A DNA stretch of 64,000 bases. Origin: JAFAYN01 sp963733105 (lineage in GTDB: Bacteria > Gemmatimonadota > Gemmatimonadetes > Longimicrobiales > Longimicrobiaceae). The notes beneath the pieces were generated by a model, which was given only the letters and a program-made list of their open reading frames with translations, was not told where the DNA came from and searched no databases. The DNA lies in assembly GCA_963733105.1 (NCBI GenBank), contig CAVTCB010000016.1, positions 124,001 through 188,000 on the forward strand, written 5' to 3'. Shown here one piece after another: positions 33,741 through 43,045 of this stretch; position 1 is the first letter of the stretch, and every line of letters begins with the position of its first letter. The position numbers were made by a program, and so were the translations under genes.

Positions 33741-36305
33741 TTACCCGTTCGGGTCCAGGATGTTGTTGATGCGGTGCACCGCGCCCTGCAGGTGGAGCCG
33801 CGAGGCCTGGTTGGCCGCGCCCGGGATGGCGCGCTGGATGTCCGCCCGCAGCGACACCAGCTCGCCGCGGAGCTGCGACCGCGCGTCCTCCGACGCGTTC
33901 GGCGGCAGGGTGGCGCCGAACTGGCGCGCCTGCGCCTGCACCGCCTCCGACACCGGCCGCGGGTTGATCTTGCCGTCCAGCACCGTCAGGTAGTCGTTCT
34001 GCAGCTCGCGGCGGTACGCGTCGATCGCCGCGCCCGAGTACACCTCCGACCACAGCCCCCGGCGGACGTCGTTCAGCATGACGGCCAGCGGGTAGGCGGT
34101 CCCCGGGTTCAGGGCCTCCTGCTCCAGCAGGCGATTCAGGCGGCCGTTGTCGAACAGCGTGTTCATCACCCGGCTCTGGGCGCCGTTGATCCGGGTGATC
34201 ATCCCGCCCGCCTCGATGCGGGAGGCGATCTCCGGGCGGATCAGGTACGTCGGGGTGCGGAACACCCGGTCGTTGATGAAGCGCACCGCCTCCGCCTGCC
34301 GCGCCCGCGGGAGCGGCGTGTACACCGCGCCCGGCTGGCTCCCCGACTTGTACTGCACCTGCCCGCCTCCCACCATCGTCGCCACGTGGTTGGCCTCGGT
34401 CCCCCACTGCCCCACGGTGCGGTCGTAGAGGAAGCGCAGGTCCGAGTTGTCCTCACCCGGCCGCAGCGTCGCGCCCGAGATGTAGCCCACCACCCGCTCG
34501 ATGTTGCGGAAGCCGAGCCCCGTGGACTTCACCGGGTCCGCGTCGCCCACCGCCTCGTTCTGCGTCCCGTAGGCGCCGAACTCGTTGCCGGCCGAGAAGC
34601 GCAGCCAGGGGATGGTGTCCTGCACCCGCGCCCAGCGGTCCAGCGTGGGGCGCTCCTGGGCCGAGGTCGTGGCGCCCGGGATGGGCCGGTAGCCCCACGA
34701 GATGGCGAACTTGTCGTAAGGCCCCACGCGCGGGATGAGGTCCTTCAGCGCGATGTTGTCCTCCGGCTGCGCCACGTAGTTGAAGCGCGAGTAGTCCATG
34801 ATGCTCGGCGAGTGCCCCATCCGCGCCACCCAGGTGCGCGAGCGCACGCTGTCGGCCGGGTACATGGAGCTGCCGATCTGGTCGTGCTGCAGGCCGATGG
34901 TGTGCCCGATCTCGTGCGCCACCACGAACTGCAGGAGCTCCCCCATCAGCGAGTCGGGCATGGGGAGCCTGCGGGCGCGCGGGTCCAGGTGCGCCGCCTG
35001 CGTGAAGTACCAGGACTGCTGCAGCTGCAGCACGTTCTGGAAGATGCGCGACGAGCCGTTCAGGATCTCCCCGGTGCGCGGGTCGTTGACGTTGGGCCCC
35101 TGCGCGTTCTCCGTGGTGGAGGGGAGCCAGCGGATCACCGTGTAGCGCACGTCCTCCGGCGACCAGTCGGGGTCGTTGGCCGGCGGGTCGGCGGCGACGA
35201 TCCCCTCCTTGAAGCCGGCCGCCTCGAAGGCGGGCTGCCAGTCCAGGATGGCCTGCCGGATGTACGGCTTCCACTGGTCCGGCGTCGCCGGGTCCACGTA
35301 GTAGGTGATCGGCTTCTTGGGGTAGCAGAGGTCGCCCTCGCGGCGGTCCGAGCACTCCAGCCGGAAGCGGGTGATGAACGCCCGCGGCGCGGCGCGCTGC
35401 TCCTCGCCGAAGTTCACCTGCCGGACGGAGAAGAAGCCCACCCGCTCGTCGAAGCGGCGGGGGACCATCGGCACCTCCGGGAGGCGCACCATGCTCCAGT
35501 GCGCCAGCACGCTCTGGGCGGTCGGCGGGCGGGCGCCCTGGCCGCCGCCGCCCTGCCCACCGCCCGCGGGAGTAGCCGGCGGCGGGGTCCCGGTCTGCGT
35601 GGCCTCGATCTCCACATTGTCCGGGAAGGCCACCGCGCGCTCGATGAAGGAGCGCTGCGGGTCCAGGTTGCCGCGGATGCCGACCACCTCGGGGACGTTG
35701 GTGGTGAAGAGCCGCGTCACGTCCACCACCGCCGCGCTGTCGGGGCCGTACGCCTCCACGTTGAAGACGGCCACGATCGGCGGGTAGTTGGACGCCTCGA
35801 CCGCGCGGTACACCGAGAGCGAGGTGTCCGCGGCGATGGCGAACGACGGGGAGCGCAGGATCACCCGGTTCCCGCTGCGCGTCCAGCGCAGGGTACGCGT
35901 GGTGAACCGGTCGCCGCCGTACTCGGACTGGTCGGTGCCGCCGGTGGGGTCGGCCGCCGCCGCGCGGGCGTAGCGCCCCACCAGGAGCATGTCCTTGTTC
36001 AGCTCGCGGCGGGGGATCTCGAACAGGAGCCGGTCGCCGATGCGGTGCACGGCGAACATCCCGCGGCGCGTCTGCGCGTCGGGGGTGACCACCCGGGCGT
36101 ACGGGCGGACGGTGGCGGACCGTCCGCCGCCCCCGGCCGTGTCGCCGCCCGCACCGGGGGCTCCCGGCGCGCCGGTGCGCACGGCGGTGGGGCCGGCGGC
36201 GGGGTTCCCGGCCGGGGTCGGCCCGCTCGCGGGCGGGCGCGACGGTTGTGTGCAGGCGGCGACGGCCATTGCCGCCGCCAGGAGGGGAGCTGCTCGGCGC
36301 ATCAT
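33741..36305 (-). CDS. Large secreted zinc metalloprotease (DUF5117/DUF5118 type)
   Basis: This 854-residue lipoprotein or secreted protein (AMAVAAC) has a Pro/Gly/Ala-rich spacer to about residue 65 and then a long beta region. The metzincin-like site is HEIGHTIGLQHD (H464 first), followed by a conserved SIMDYSRFNYVAQPED Met-turn region. Gly/Gln-rich inserts occur near 290. Such proteins are common in Bacteroidota and Gemmatimonadota and are thought to degrade outer proteins. Start ATG 36305 or 36302 cannot be separated. Confidence 0.85.
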   Translation of the reverse strand: MMRRAAPLLAAAMAVAACTQPSRPPASGPTPAGNPAAGPTAVRTGAPGAPGAGGDTAGGGGRSATVRPYARVVTPDAQTRRGMFAVHRIGDRLLFEIPRRELNKDMLLVGRYARAAAADPTGGTDQSEYGGDRFTTRTLRWTRSGNRVILRSPSFAIAADTSLSVYRAVEASNYPPIVAVFNVEAYGPDSAAVVDVTRLFTTNVPEVVGIRGNLDPQRSFIERAVAFPDNVEIEATQTGTPPPATPAGGGQGGGGQGARPPTAQSVLAHWSMVRLPEVPMVPRRFDERVGFFSVRQVNFGEEQRAAPRAFITRFRLECSDRREGDLCYPKKPITYYVDPATPDQWKPYIRQAILDWQPAFEAAGFKEGIVAADPPANDPDWSPEDVRYTVIRWLPSTTENAQGPNVNDPRTGEILNGSSRIFQNVLQLQQSWYFTQAAHLDPRARRLPMPDSLMGELLQFVVAHEIGHTIGLQHDQIGSSMYPADSVRSRTWVARMGHSPSIMDYSRFNYVAQPEDNIALKDLIPRVGPYDKFAISWGYRPIPGATTSAQERPTLDRWARVQDTIPWLRFSAGNEFGAYGTQNEAVGDADPVKSTGLGFRNIERVVGYISGATLRPGEDNSDLRFLYDRTVGQWGTEANHVATMVGGGQVQYKSGSQPGAVYTPLPRARQAEAVRFINDRVFRTPTYLIRPEIASRIEAGGMITRINGAQSRVMNTLFDNGRLNRLLEQEALNPGTAYPLAVMLNDVRRGLWSEVYSGAAIDAYRRELQNDYLTVLDGKINPRPVSEAVQAQARQFGATLPPNASEDARSQLRGELVSLRADIQRAIPGAANQASRLHLQGAVHRINNILDPNG

Positions 36306-36427
36306 ACGGGTCCAGGGTGTCGGGGAGTCTTGCCGGGCGAGAGCGGGGCGCTCGGTCGGCCGGCTGGTATTCTGGCATCCCGGCGCCATCCGTGTCAATC
36401 GCCTTGCGCGGAGGGACTTGGAAGGGG

Positions 36428-37357
36428 TCAAAGCTCCAGTTCCCAGGTCTGCCCCACCAGGGCGTGCCCGAAGCTGTGGTGCGGCTCCTCGCGGACCAGG
36501 CGGAAGCCCGCTTCCTCGTAGATGCGCCGGGCGGCGCGGAGCACGTCGTTGGTCCAGAGCGTCACCCGGCGGTACCCCGTTCCCCGGGCGAAGCGCACGC
36601 ACTCCTCCACCAGCCGCGAGCCGATCCCCAGCCCCCGCGCCCGGGGCTCCACCAGGAGGAGGCGCAGCTTCGCGGTCTCGTCCGACTCGCGCGCCAGGAG
36701 CACCGAGCCCACCGGCTCCCCGTCGCGCTCCGCGATCCAGCAGCGCTCCCGCCGCGGGTCGAGCTCGCGGAGGAACTTCGCCGCGATCTCCGCCACCAGC
36801 GCCTCGAACCGCTCGTCCCACCCGTACTCCCGCGCGTAGAGGGCGCCGTGGCGCTGCACCACCCACCCCAGGTCGCCGGGGCCGTGCGGCCGGAGCAGGT
36901 AGGAGGCGCGCCCTTCCGGGGGGGCGCCCAGCACCCCCTCGATGGCGCGCATCGCCCCCACCAGGCGGTCCTGCTCCTCCTCCGGGAGCGCCGACAGCAG
37001 CGCCCCCACCTCCCGCCGGGTCCCGGCGTCCAGCTCCGCGAAGGCCGCCTCCCCCTCCGGCGTGAGCCCCAGCAGGCTCCGCCGGCCGTCGCTCTCCGAG
37101 GGGCGCCTGCGGAGGAGCCCCCGGCGCTCGAAGCCGCGCAGGAGGCGGCTCAGGTAGCCGGCGTCCAGCCCCAGGTCGCGCCCCAGCTCCGCCGCCGTGG
37201 CCTCCCCCCGCCGGGCCAGCTCGTAGACCACGCGGGCCTCGGTGAGCGAGAAGGGGCTGCTCGCCAGCCCCTCGCCCAGGACGCCGATGCGCCGCGTGTA
37301 GAAGCGGTTGAAGCGCCGCACGGCCTCCACGCGCCGGACGAGGTCGGGTGCCGTCAT
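36428..37357 (-). CDS. MarR regulator fused to GNAT acetyltransferase
   Basis: This 309-residue protein has a MarR winged helix (residues 1-145; LTEARVVYELARRGEATAAEL, YLSRLLRGFERRGLL, SESDGRRSLLGLTPEG) joined to a GNAT domain. The GNAT domain contains the acetyl-CoA loop VEPRARGLGIGSRLVEECV and YEEAGFRLVREE. The fusion could sense acetyl-CoA or an amine. A promoter with overlapping palindrome lies upstream, implying autoregulation. Confidence 0.88.
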   Translation of the reverse strand: MTAPDLVRRVEAVRRFNRFYTRRIGVLGEGLASSPFSLTEARVVYELARRGEATAAELGRDLGLDAGYLSRLLRGFERRGLLRRRPSESDGRRSLLGLTPEGEAAFAELDAGTRREVGALLSALPEEEQDRLVGAMRAIEGVLGAPPEGRASYLLRPHGPGDLGWVVQRHGALYAREYGWDERFEALVAEIAAKFLRELDPRRERCWIAERDGEPVGSVLLARESDETAKLRLLLVEPRARGLGIGSRLVEECVRFARGTGYRRVTLWTNDVLRAARRIYEEAGFRLVREEPHHSFGHALVGQTWELEL

Positions 37358-37401
37358 GTTCCACCGGGGCTCGGGGGGGAGAGGGAGTAGGGATGCTTGA
37401 C

Positions 37402-37430
37402 AGATTAGGGCATTTATTTGACTTGGTCAA
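37402..37430 (-). promoter_or_regulatory. MarR-GNAT promoter and operator
   Basis: On the minus strand TTGACC (37430-37425), 17 bases, TAATCT (37407-37402). The palindrome TTGAC-TTG-GTCAA at 37418-37430 covers the -35 box. It is typical of MarR operators. Confidence 0.65.
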
Positions 37431-37441
37431 GCATGTGGGCG

Positions 37442-37477
37442 AAAAAAGGCGGCGGGCCGGAGATCCGGCCCGCCGCC
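37442..37477 (-). terminator. Terminator after the beta-barrel gene
   Basis: GGCGGCGGGCCGG/CCGGCCCGCCGCC (37448-37460, 37465-37477), loop AGAT, then TTTTTT on the minus strand. Confidence 0.92.
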
Positions 37478-37485
37478 GACGCGCC

Positions 37486-38049
37486 CTACAGGCGGAGGCG
37501 CAGCCCGAAGTCGGCGCGGAAGAAGTTGGCGTCCGGGCCGCCCCCGTCGCCGGCGGGGAGGCGCACGTAGCTCACCTCGGGGGTGAGCGACATCAGGACG
37601 CCGAGCGAGTAGTCCAGCCCCGCCCCGAGCTGGAAGCCCAGGTTGCGGTCGGTCTCGGCGCCGCCGCCGGAGAGCTCGCCCTTGTACCACACCACCCCGC
37701 CGCGGAGGTAGGGGGAGAGGGCGATCCCCGGGGTGGGGACGGCCACCCTCAGCCCCGCGTCGAACCCCTGGAGGTTGTACGCGTCCTCGTCGCCGCGGAC
37801 GTCGGTGTCCAGGTCGAACGAGGTGTAGCTGTACCCCCCGTACACCCCGATCAGCGGGAGGAGGTTGAAGGTGGCGTTGGCCCCCAGGCCGTAGCCGAGC
37901 CCGAGCCCCTCGCCGAAGTCGCCCGTGGGGAAGGCGAGCCCGACCCGCCCCTCGGCGGCGAACGGGAGGATCGACTGGGCCCGGGCGGGGGCCGCGAGCG
38001 CCATCACCGCCAGGGCGGCGGCCACACATGCGAGACGTCTCATCAACAT
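37486..38049 (-). CDS. Outer-membrane beta-barrel protein (OmpX/OmpW-like)
   Basis: This 187-residue protein has a signal peptide ending APARAQ. It has about eight amphipathic strands (AEGRVGLAFPTGDFGEG, GVYGGYSYTSFDLDTDV, LSPYLRGGVVWYKGEL, LTPEVSYVRLP) and a terminal FGLRLRL. It is a small outer-membrane barrel. The function is not specified by the sequence. Confidence 0.8.
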   Translation of the reverse strand: MLMRRLACVAAALAVMALAAPARAQSILPFAAEGRVGLAFPTGDFGEGLGLGYGLGANATFNLLPLIGVYGGYSYTSFDLDTDVRGDEDAYNLQGFDAGLRVAVPTPGIALSPYLRGGVVWYKGELSGGGAETDRNLGFQLGAGLDYSLGVLMSLTPEVSYVRLPAGDGGGPDANFFRADFGLRLRL

Positions 38050-38154
38050 TCCCCTCTCTTGCGGGTACGCGTCGGCGCCGCGCTAGAAATGCGGCGTGCG
38101 CCTAGAGTACCGCGCCGGGGAGGGAAGGGGCAAGGGCGGAGCGCCCCGCGCGGC

Positions 38155-38979
38155 TCAGGCCACCAGGCGCTTCCGGCCGCGCCCCTGCGCGCGCCTCTGC
38201 TGGTGCGCCTCCTCGAGGCGCCCCCACGCCTGCCCCGACACCAGCGGCATCACCCGGTACGAGGGGCGCTCCACCACCCCCAGCTCGCGGCGCACGGCGT
38301 TCTCGTGCTCCACGGCGCACCCCTTCTCGTCGCTCCCCAGGAGGACCTCCGCGGTCTCGGGGTCCATGCACCCCCGCCGCAGGTCGCCCGACTCCCCCCA
38401 GGCGCGGGCGTGCCCCGCCAGCTCGTGCGCCAGCACCACCTCCAGGTCCTGCTCCAGGGCGGCGAGCGTCCCGGCGGCGGCGTACGCGTCCCGGAAGGCG
38501 TCCCGGTCCACCACCACCAGCACCCTCTGCAGCGCCACGGGGCGGTCGGAGCCCGGGTGGATGCGCGCGCCGGGGCGGGGGACGGCGACGGTGGTGGCGA
38601 GGAGGCTGGAGCGGCGCGCGAAGCGGGGGACGCGGGGAGCCAGCTGCCCCGGGGTCCCCACCAGGACGGGGACGCGCGACCGCGACAGCCGCTCCAGGGC
38701 CCCCCGGAAGGAGGGGGAGCGCGCGGCCATGCGGAGCACCGCCCCCGCCATCTCCGGGTCCACCACGGAGAGGGCGCCCCAGCGGTGGACGCCGCGGCGG
38801 TCCACGGAGCCGGCGGGGAGCGCGGCGGGCGCGGGGAGCCGGACCGCCTCGCGGCGCGGGAGGACGGCCGGGGCCACGGCGCCGGCCGGGACCGGCCGCA
38901 GGGCCGGGAGCTGGGCGGAGAGCGGGGACGCGAGCGCGAGCGCGGCGAGCGCCGCGGCGACGGGGTGCAGGCGGTTCAT
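38155..38979 (-). CDS. Secreted HExxH peptidase-like protein
   Basis: This 274-residue protein has a signal peptide (ALALASPLSAQ). A Zn-peptidase helix LEVVLAHELAGHARAWGE (HELAGH) is followed by EHENAVRRELG, which may supply the third ligand glutamate. The arrangement resembles M91-type effector proteases. The substrate is unknown. It is divergent from the lytic transglycosylase gene. Confidence 0.65.
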   Translation of the reverse strand: MNRLHPVAAALAALALASPLSAQLPALRPVPAGAVAPAVLPRREAVRLPAPAALPAGSVDRRGVHRWGALSVVDPEMAGAVLRMAARSPSFRGALERLSRSRVPVLVGTPGQLAPRVPRFARRSSLLATTVAVPRPGARIHPGSDRPVALQRVLVVVDRDAFRDAYAAAGTLAALEQDLEVVLAHELAGHARAWGESGDLRRGCMDPETAEVLLGSDEKGCAVEHENAVRRELGVVERPSYRVMPLVSGQAWGRLEEAHQQRRAQGRGRKRLVA

Positions 38980-39221
38980 GGGCGGTGACGGAGCGGTGCG
39001 GAGCCCGGAAGGGGCGGCGCGGGACGGAAGATGCTGCGGAGACGGGTACGGCGGAGGCGGCGCGGGGCGCGCCGGACGTGACTCCTTCAAGTGTCGGCAG
39101 GCGGGGCCGATCGCGCAAGCCTCCCGGGCCCGGATCTGGCAGGGCGGTCGCACCCGTGACGGCGCGGGGCTCGCGTGAGCCCCGGCGCCCCGACGCTCTA
39201 CGAGAAGCCCGAGCCCGAAGC

Positions 39222-41288
39222 ATGACCGCCCACGCCCGACTCCTGCGCACCCTGGCCGCCGCCGCGGCCCTGGCCGCCTGCGGCCCCTCCCCCTCCAACC
39301 AGGGGGAGCGCGGGCCCGTTCCCCCCGCCTCCGAGGCCGCGGCGGCCGAGCCGGCGGTCCCGGTGGCGCTCCCCGGCCCCGAGGACCGGGCGCGCGGGGT
39401 GGCCGCCCTGCGGCGCGGCCGGGAGCTGGCGCGCGCGGGGGACGTGCGCGGCGCCGAGCGGGTGTTCGTGGAGGCGGCGCGGGTGATGCCCGCCTTCCGC
39501 GGCTGGGCCCACCTCCTGGCCGCGGAGGCCGCCGCGGGCGCGGGGGACACCGCCGCGGCGCGCCGGCTGGTGGAGGTGGGGGGGGACAGCGTGGCGCTGG
39601 AGCGCGGGTGGCGGGTGCGCGCCGACGCGCTGGAAAAGGCGGGTGACCGCGCCGGCGCGGCGCGGGTGGCGGCGGAGGCCGCGCCCGGCCTCCCGGGGCG
39701 CGCGCAGGCGGAGGCCTGGGCCGCCGCCGGGGCCCTCCGGCTGAAGGGGGGGGACCCGCCGGGGGCGCTGGACGCCTTCCGCCGGGCGCTGCGGGCCGAC
39801 CCCGACTCGCCCGGGGCGCTGCGGGCCGCCCGGGCCGCGGCCGACCTCCCCGGCCTGGCGCCGGAGGACCGGCTCCTGGTGGGGCGCGCCCTGCTGGCGG
39901 GCGGCGGGGCCGAGCGCGGCGCGGCGGCGCTGGGGGCGTACCTGGAGGCGGGGCGCGGCACCCCGGCCGAGCGCGCGCAGCTCCACCTGGAGGCGGGGCG
40001 CGCCCTGTTCACGGTGCGGCGCTACGCCGCCGCGGAGGAGCACCTCCTCCGGGCCGCGCCCCTGCTGGGGGAGGCCGCGGTGCTGGCGGGGCGGGCGCAG
40101 GTGCGCCGGGGGAGCGAGGACCAGGCCCGGGCGACCCTACGCGCCGCGGCGGCCCGCTTCCCGCGGACGCCGGCCGCGGCGGAGGCCTTCTACTACCTGG
40201 GCGAGCTGGAGCGCGACGCGGGGCGCGCCGGCCCCGCGCGCGAGTGGTACCGCCAGGCGGTGGCCACCGGCGCCCCCGGCGCGGCGGCCCGGGACGCGGC
40301 CGTGCGCCTGGCGGCAATGGCGGTGCTGGCGCGGGACGCGGGGACGGCGCTGCGCGACATGAGCGCCTACCTGGCCGGCCGCGGGCGCGACTCCCTGGCG
40401 GCGCCGGCGCTGTACTGGGCGGGGCGCGCCCACCTCCTGGCCGGCGACGCGGACGCGGCGCGGCGGCGCTTCGAGGAGGCGCGCGAGGCGGACCCCTGGT
40501 CGTTCTACGGGGTGCGCGCCTCGGAGCGGCTGGGCCGCACGCTGGAGGACGTCCCGCTCGGCGAGGCGCCCCGGGCCGACCCGGGGATGGAGGAGCGGGT
40601 GCGGGCGGCGCTCTTCCGGGCCGGGGTGCTGCGGGAGATCGGGATGGAGGACGAGGCGTGGTGGGAGCACGACCGCGTCCGCCGGGGCGTGGACGCCGAC
40701 CCGGGGGCGCTGTACGCGCTCTCCGAGGGGATGGCGGAGCAGGGGCGCCCGGTGGCGGCGCAGGTGCTGGGGCAGGAGATCCGCAACCGGACGGGGCGCT
40801 GGGACGAGCGCCTGCTGCGGATCGCCCACCCCTTCCGCTACCGCGACCTGGTGGAGCGCGAGGCGCGCCGCAACGGGCTGGACCCCTTCCTGGTGGCGGG
40901 GCTGATCCGCAAGGAGTCGTTCTTCCAGGCCACGGCGGTGAGCCCGGTGGGAGCGGTGGGGCTGATGCAGGTGATGCCCGCCACGGGGCGCGGGCTGGCG
41001 CAGGGGGCCGGGATCCGCGGCTTCACCCCCGACATGCTCCGCGACCCGGACGTCAACGTCCGCCTGGGGACGCGCTTCCTGGCCGCGCAGGTGCGGCGCT
41101 ACCGCAACCTCACCGAGGTGTTCTCGGCGTACAACGCCGGCCCCGGGCGGGTGGCGCGGTGGCGCTCCTTCCCCGAGGCGCGCGACGAGGACCTCCTGGT
41201 GGAGCGCATCCCCTTCGAGGAGACGCGCACCTACGCCAAGCGCGTCCGGCTGTACATGCACGTCTACCGGGCGCTGTACGGGGACTGA
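39222..41288 (+). CDS. Soluble lytic murein transglycosylase (Slt-type, GH23)
   Basis: This 688-residue protein has a lipoprotein signal (AALAAC). A TPR-like superhelix covers about residues 50-520. The C-terminal GH23 domain has catalytic E565 in GLIRKESFFQ, then SPVGAVGLMQVMPATG and EVFSAYNAGPGRVARW. It cleaves glycan strands to anhydromuropeptides in the periplasm. The length and layout follow Slt70. Confidence 0.9.
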   Translation: MTAHARLLRTLAAAAALAACGPSPSNQGERGPVPPASEAAAAEPAVPVALPGPEDRARGVAALRRGRELARAGDVRGAERVFVEAARVMPAFRGWAHLLAAEAAAGAGDTAAARRLVEVGGDSVALERGWRVRADALEKAGDRAGAARVAAEAAPGLPGRAQAEAWAAAGALRLKGGDPPGALDAFRRALRADPDSPGALRAARAAADLPGLAPEDRLLVGRALLAGGGAERGAAALGAYLEAGRGTPAERAQLHLEAGRALFTVRRYAAAEEHLLRAAPLLGEAAVLAGRAQVRRGSEDQARATLRAAAARFPRTPAAAEAFYYLGELERDAGRAGPAREWYRQAVATGAPGAAARDAAVRLAAMAVLARDAGTALRDMSAYLAGRGRDSLAAPALYWAGRAHLLAGDADAARRRFEEAREADPWSFYGVRASERLGRTLEDVPLGEAPRADPGMEERVRAALFRAGVLREIGMEDEAWWEHDRVRRGVDADPGALYALSEGMAEQGRPVAAQVLGQEIRNRTGRWDERLLRIAHPFRYRDLVEREARRNGLDPFLVAGLIRKESFFQATAVSPVGAVGLMQVMPATGRGLAQGAGIRGFTPDMLRDPDVNVRLGTRFLAAQVRRYRNLTEVFSAYNAGPGRVARWRSFPEARDEDLLVERIPFEETRTYAKRVRLYMHVYRALYGD

Positions 41289-41291
41289 GGG

Positions 41292-41951
41292 CTATCCCGC
41301 TCCCCAGCCGTGCAGCAGCGCCTCCACGGCGCGGGGGTGGAACCGGGTACCGGCGCCGGCGCGGAGGATCTCGATGCGGCGCTGCTCGGGGAGGGCGCTC
41401 TGGTAGGGGCGGGGGGTGGTCATGGCGTCGAACACGTCGGCCACGCGCAGGAGGCCCACCAGGAGGAACTCGCGGCTCCGGGGGGAGACGAGGGTCTCCA
41501 GCTCGGCGTAGTCGGTGTACTGGTGCTCGATCAGGAGCGCGGCGAGGGGGCGGCGCATGGTGCGGGCGATCTCGGCGCCGATGCGCGCCTGCGAGCGGAT
41601 GCGCTCCAGCTCGTCGGGGGTGAGCGCGCCGCGCTTGCGGAGCAGCGCCGGGGGCACGGAGATCATCCCCACCTCGTGCATCCGCGCGGCGAACTGCACG
41701 TCGTGGAAGGCGTCGCCCTGCACCCCCACCTGGCGCGCCAGCCACCCGGCCGTGAGCGACACCCGCGCGCAGTGCGAGACGATCCCGAGCTGGTGCTCCT
41801 TCATCTCCACGGAGAACATCAGCGAGCTGGTCATCTCCATCTGCGTGTCCAGCAGCTCCACGTCCAGCTCGTCCGGAGCTTCCAGCTCGTCCAGGTCGTC
41901 CACGTGCTTGCTGGCGCGCGGACGCCTGCGCCTGCCGAAGGTCGGTGCCAT
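41292..41951 (-). CDS. Degenerate HD-GYP-like protein
   Basis: This 219-residue protein keeps the HD-GYP helices (MHEVGMISVPPALLRKRGAL, then RVADVFDAMTTPRPYQ). The H-D pair has become H-E and no GYP is present, so cyclic-di-GMP hydrolysis is doubtful. It may act as a regulator. The N-terminal 35 residues are basic and then acidic. It is convergent with the transglycosylase gene, three bases apart. Confidence 0.7.
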   Translation of the reverse strand: MAPTFGRRRRPRASKHVDDLDELEAPDELDVELLDTQMEMTSSLMFSVEMKEHQLGIVSHCARVSLTAGWLARQVGVQGDAFHDVQFAARMHEVGMISVPPALLRKRGALTPDELERIRSQARIGAEIARTMRRPLAALLIEHQYTDYAELETLVSPRSREFLLVGLLRVADVFDAMTTPRPYQSALPEQRRIEILRAGAGTRFHPRAVEALLHGWGAG

Positions 41952-42288
41952 CGGGGTCGTCCTTTCCGTGTTAGGGGCGGACTGCGCGATGCTGCAGGCC
42001 GGATCGGAAAACTTTGCGGGTTCCGGACACTTCTTCGTCGCCGGCCGGAAACGGCGGCGACACGAAACCGCGCGCCCGTGCTGGGGTCTCGGGTGCGCGG
42101 TGCTGCGGCTGGTGCGGAATTCACCGCTCACAGGGGCACAAGGCGTGCCCGTTCCGGGTGGCTTTCTTGCGCGCCGAAGCCGCGGAGTGTAGCGTCTACA
42201 GTGTCCAACTTCGAATAATGGACAAAATGGTCCAGGCGGAGAGCCGCCGGACCCGCGCGAGCCGAAGTGGTGGGAGATCGAGATCCCC
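41952..42288. other. Intergenic region upstream of HTH gene
   Basis: This is a 337-base gap. From 42193 it is open in the HTH frame and reads GGEPPDPREPKWWEIEIP, so the HTH protein may begin further upstream. No promoter was convincing. Confidence 0.4.
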
Positions 42289-42720
42289 GTGCTCCGGCGG
42301 TTCGCGCGCGATTACCCCACGCGGGTGGGGCGGTCGGCGCGCGCGGTGGCGGAGCAGATCGGCGTCTCCCGCGGGGCGTACAACCACTTCGTGCACGGGA
42401 AGACCCGCACGCAGGACCGCGTCCGCCGCCCCATCGCCGAGCTCTACCTGTCCGTCCCTCCGGAGCTGCGGGACGAGCCGGAGGAGGCCCCGGAGCCTCG
42501 CCGGCTGCGCCGGGTGGCGGAGCGCCCCCGCGCGCCCTACGCGGAGACGCTGGAGAAGGGGCTGAGGCGCGCCCTCCCCAGGGAAGCGGCGGCGGCGAAG
42601 GCGACGATCCGGGAGATGGTGGAGAAGGGTCCCGGCGAGCGGAGCCGGGCGGCGGCGAGGGCCGCGAAGGCGATCGAGGCGGTGCTCGTCCGCTGGGTGG
42701 AGGAGAACCGGGACAGGTAA
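42289..42720 (+). CDS. HTH (XRE-like) DNA-binding protein, start uncertain
   Basis: This protein has 143 residues from the GTG at 42289. The helix-turn-helix reads RSARAVAEQIGVSRGAYNHF, followed by RPIAELYLSVP. The second half is basic and helical. In-frame sequence upstream (KWWEIEIP) looks coding but lacks a start codon. ATGs at 42218 and 42227 are one frame off, so a one-base indel near 42230 may hide the real start. Confidence 0.6.
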   Translation: MLRRFARDYPTRVGRSARAVAEQIGVSRGAYNHFVHGKTRTQDRVRRPIAELYLSVPPELRDEPEEAPEPRRLRRVAERPRAPYAETLEKGLRRALPREAAAAKATIREMVEKGPGERSRAAARAAKAIEAVLVRWVEENRDR

Positions 42721-42723
42721 ACG

Positions 42724-42751
42724 AAGGGGCGCCCCCGCGGGAGCGCCCCTT
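42724..42751 (+). terminator. Hairpin after the HTH gene
   Basis: AAGGGGCGC (42724-42732) pairs with GCGCCCCTT (42743-42751). The T-run is weak. Confidence 0.55.
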
Positions 42752-42779
42752 CCCCGTTCTCTGGTGTTCCGTGCGTGGG

Positions 42780-43036
42780 TCGTCGGCGGGGCGCTCCCTC
42801 CGGAAAGCGAGAACTCGCTTCGCTCAGACAGCTCGCTTTCCTCCGGGAGCACCCCACCTCCTCCCGTGGGTGTCCCCTACTGCAACTAACCGTACGGTAA
42901 GCGGTTGCGTGAGGGATGCGAGCCCGAAGGGGCGAGACCCGGCGCAGTTTGCCGGGGCTCGACTCCGTTGGGAACGGTTGTATCGTTCCCTACGGAGCCG
43001 CAGCCCGACCCCGGCGTCAGCCGGGGGCACGCCCGA
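42780..43036 (-). repeat. Structured intergenic repeat, copy C
   Basis: This copy is inverted relative to A and B. Module 2 is 42780-42871, with arms GAAAGCGAG/CTCGCTTTC. Module 1 is 42904-43036, with stem I CCCCCGGC/GCCGGGG, stem II GGGAACG/CGTTCCC and stem III CCCGGC/GCCGGG. It fills a convergent junction. Confidence 0.85.
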
Positions 43037-43045
43037 GCCTGCCTG

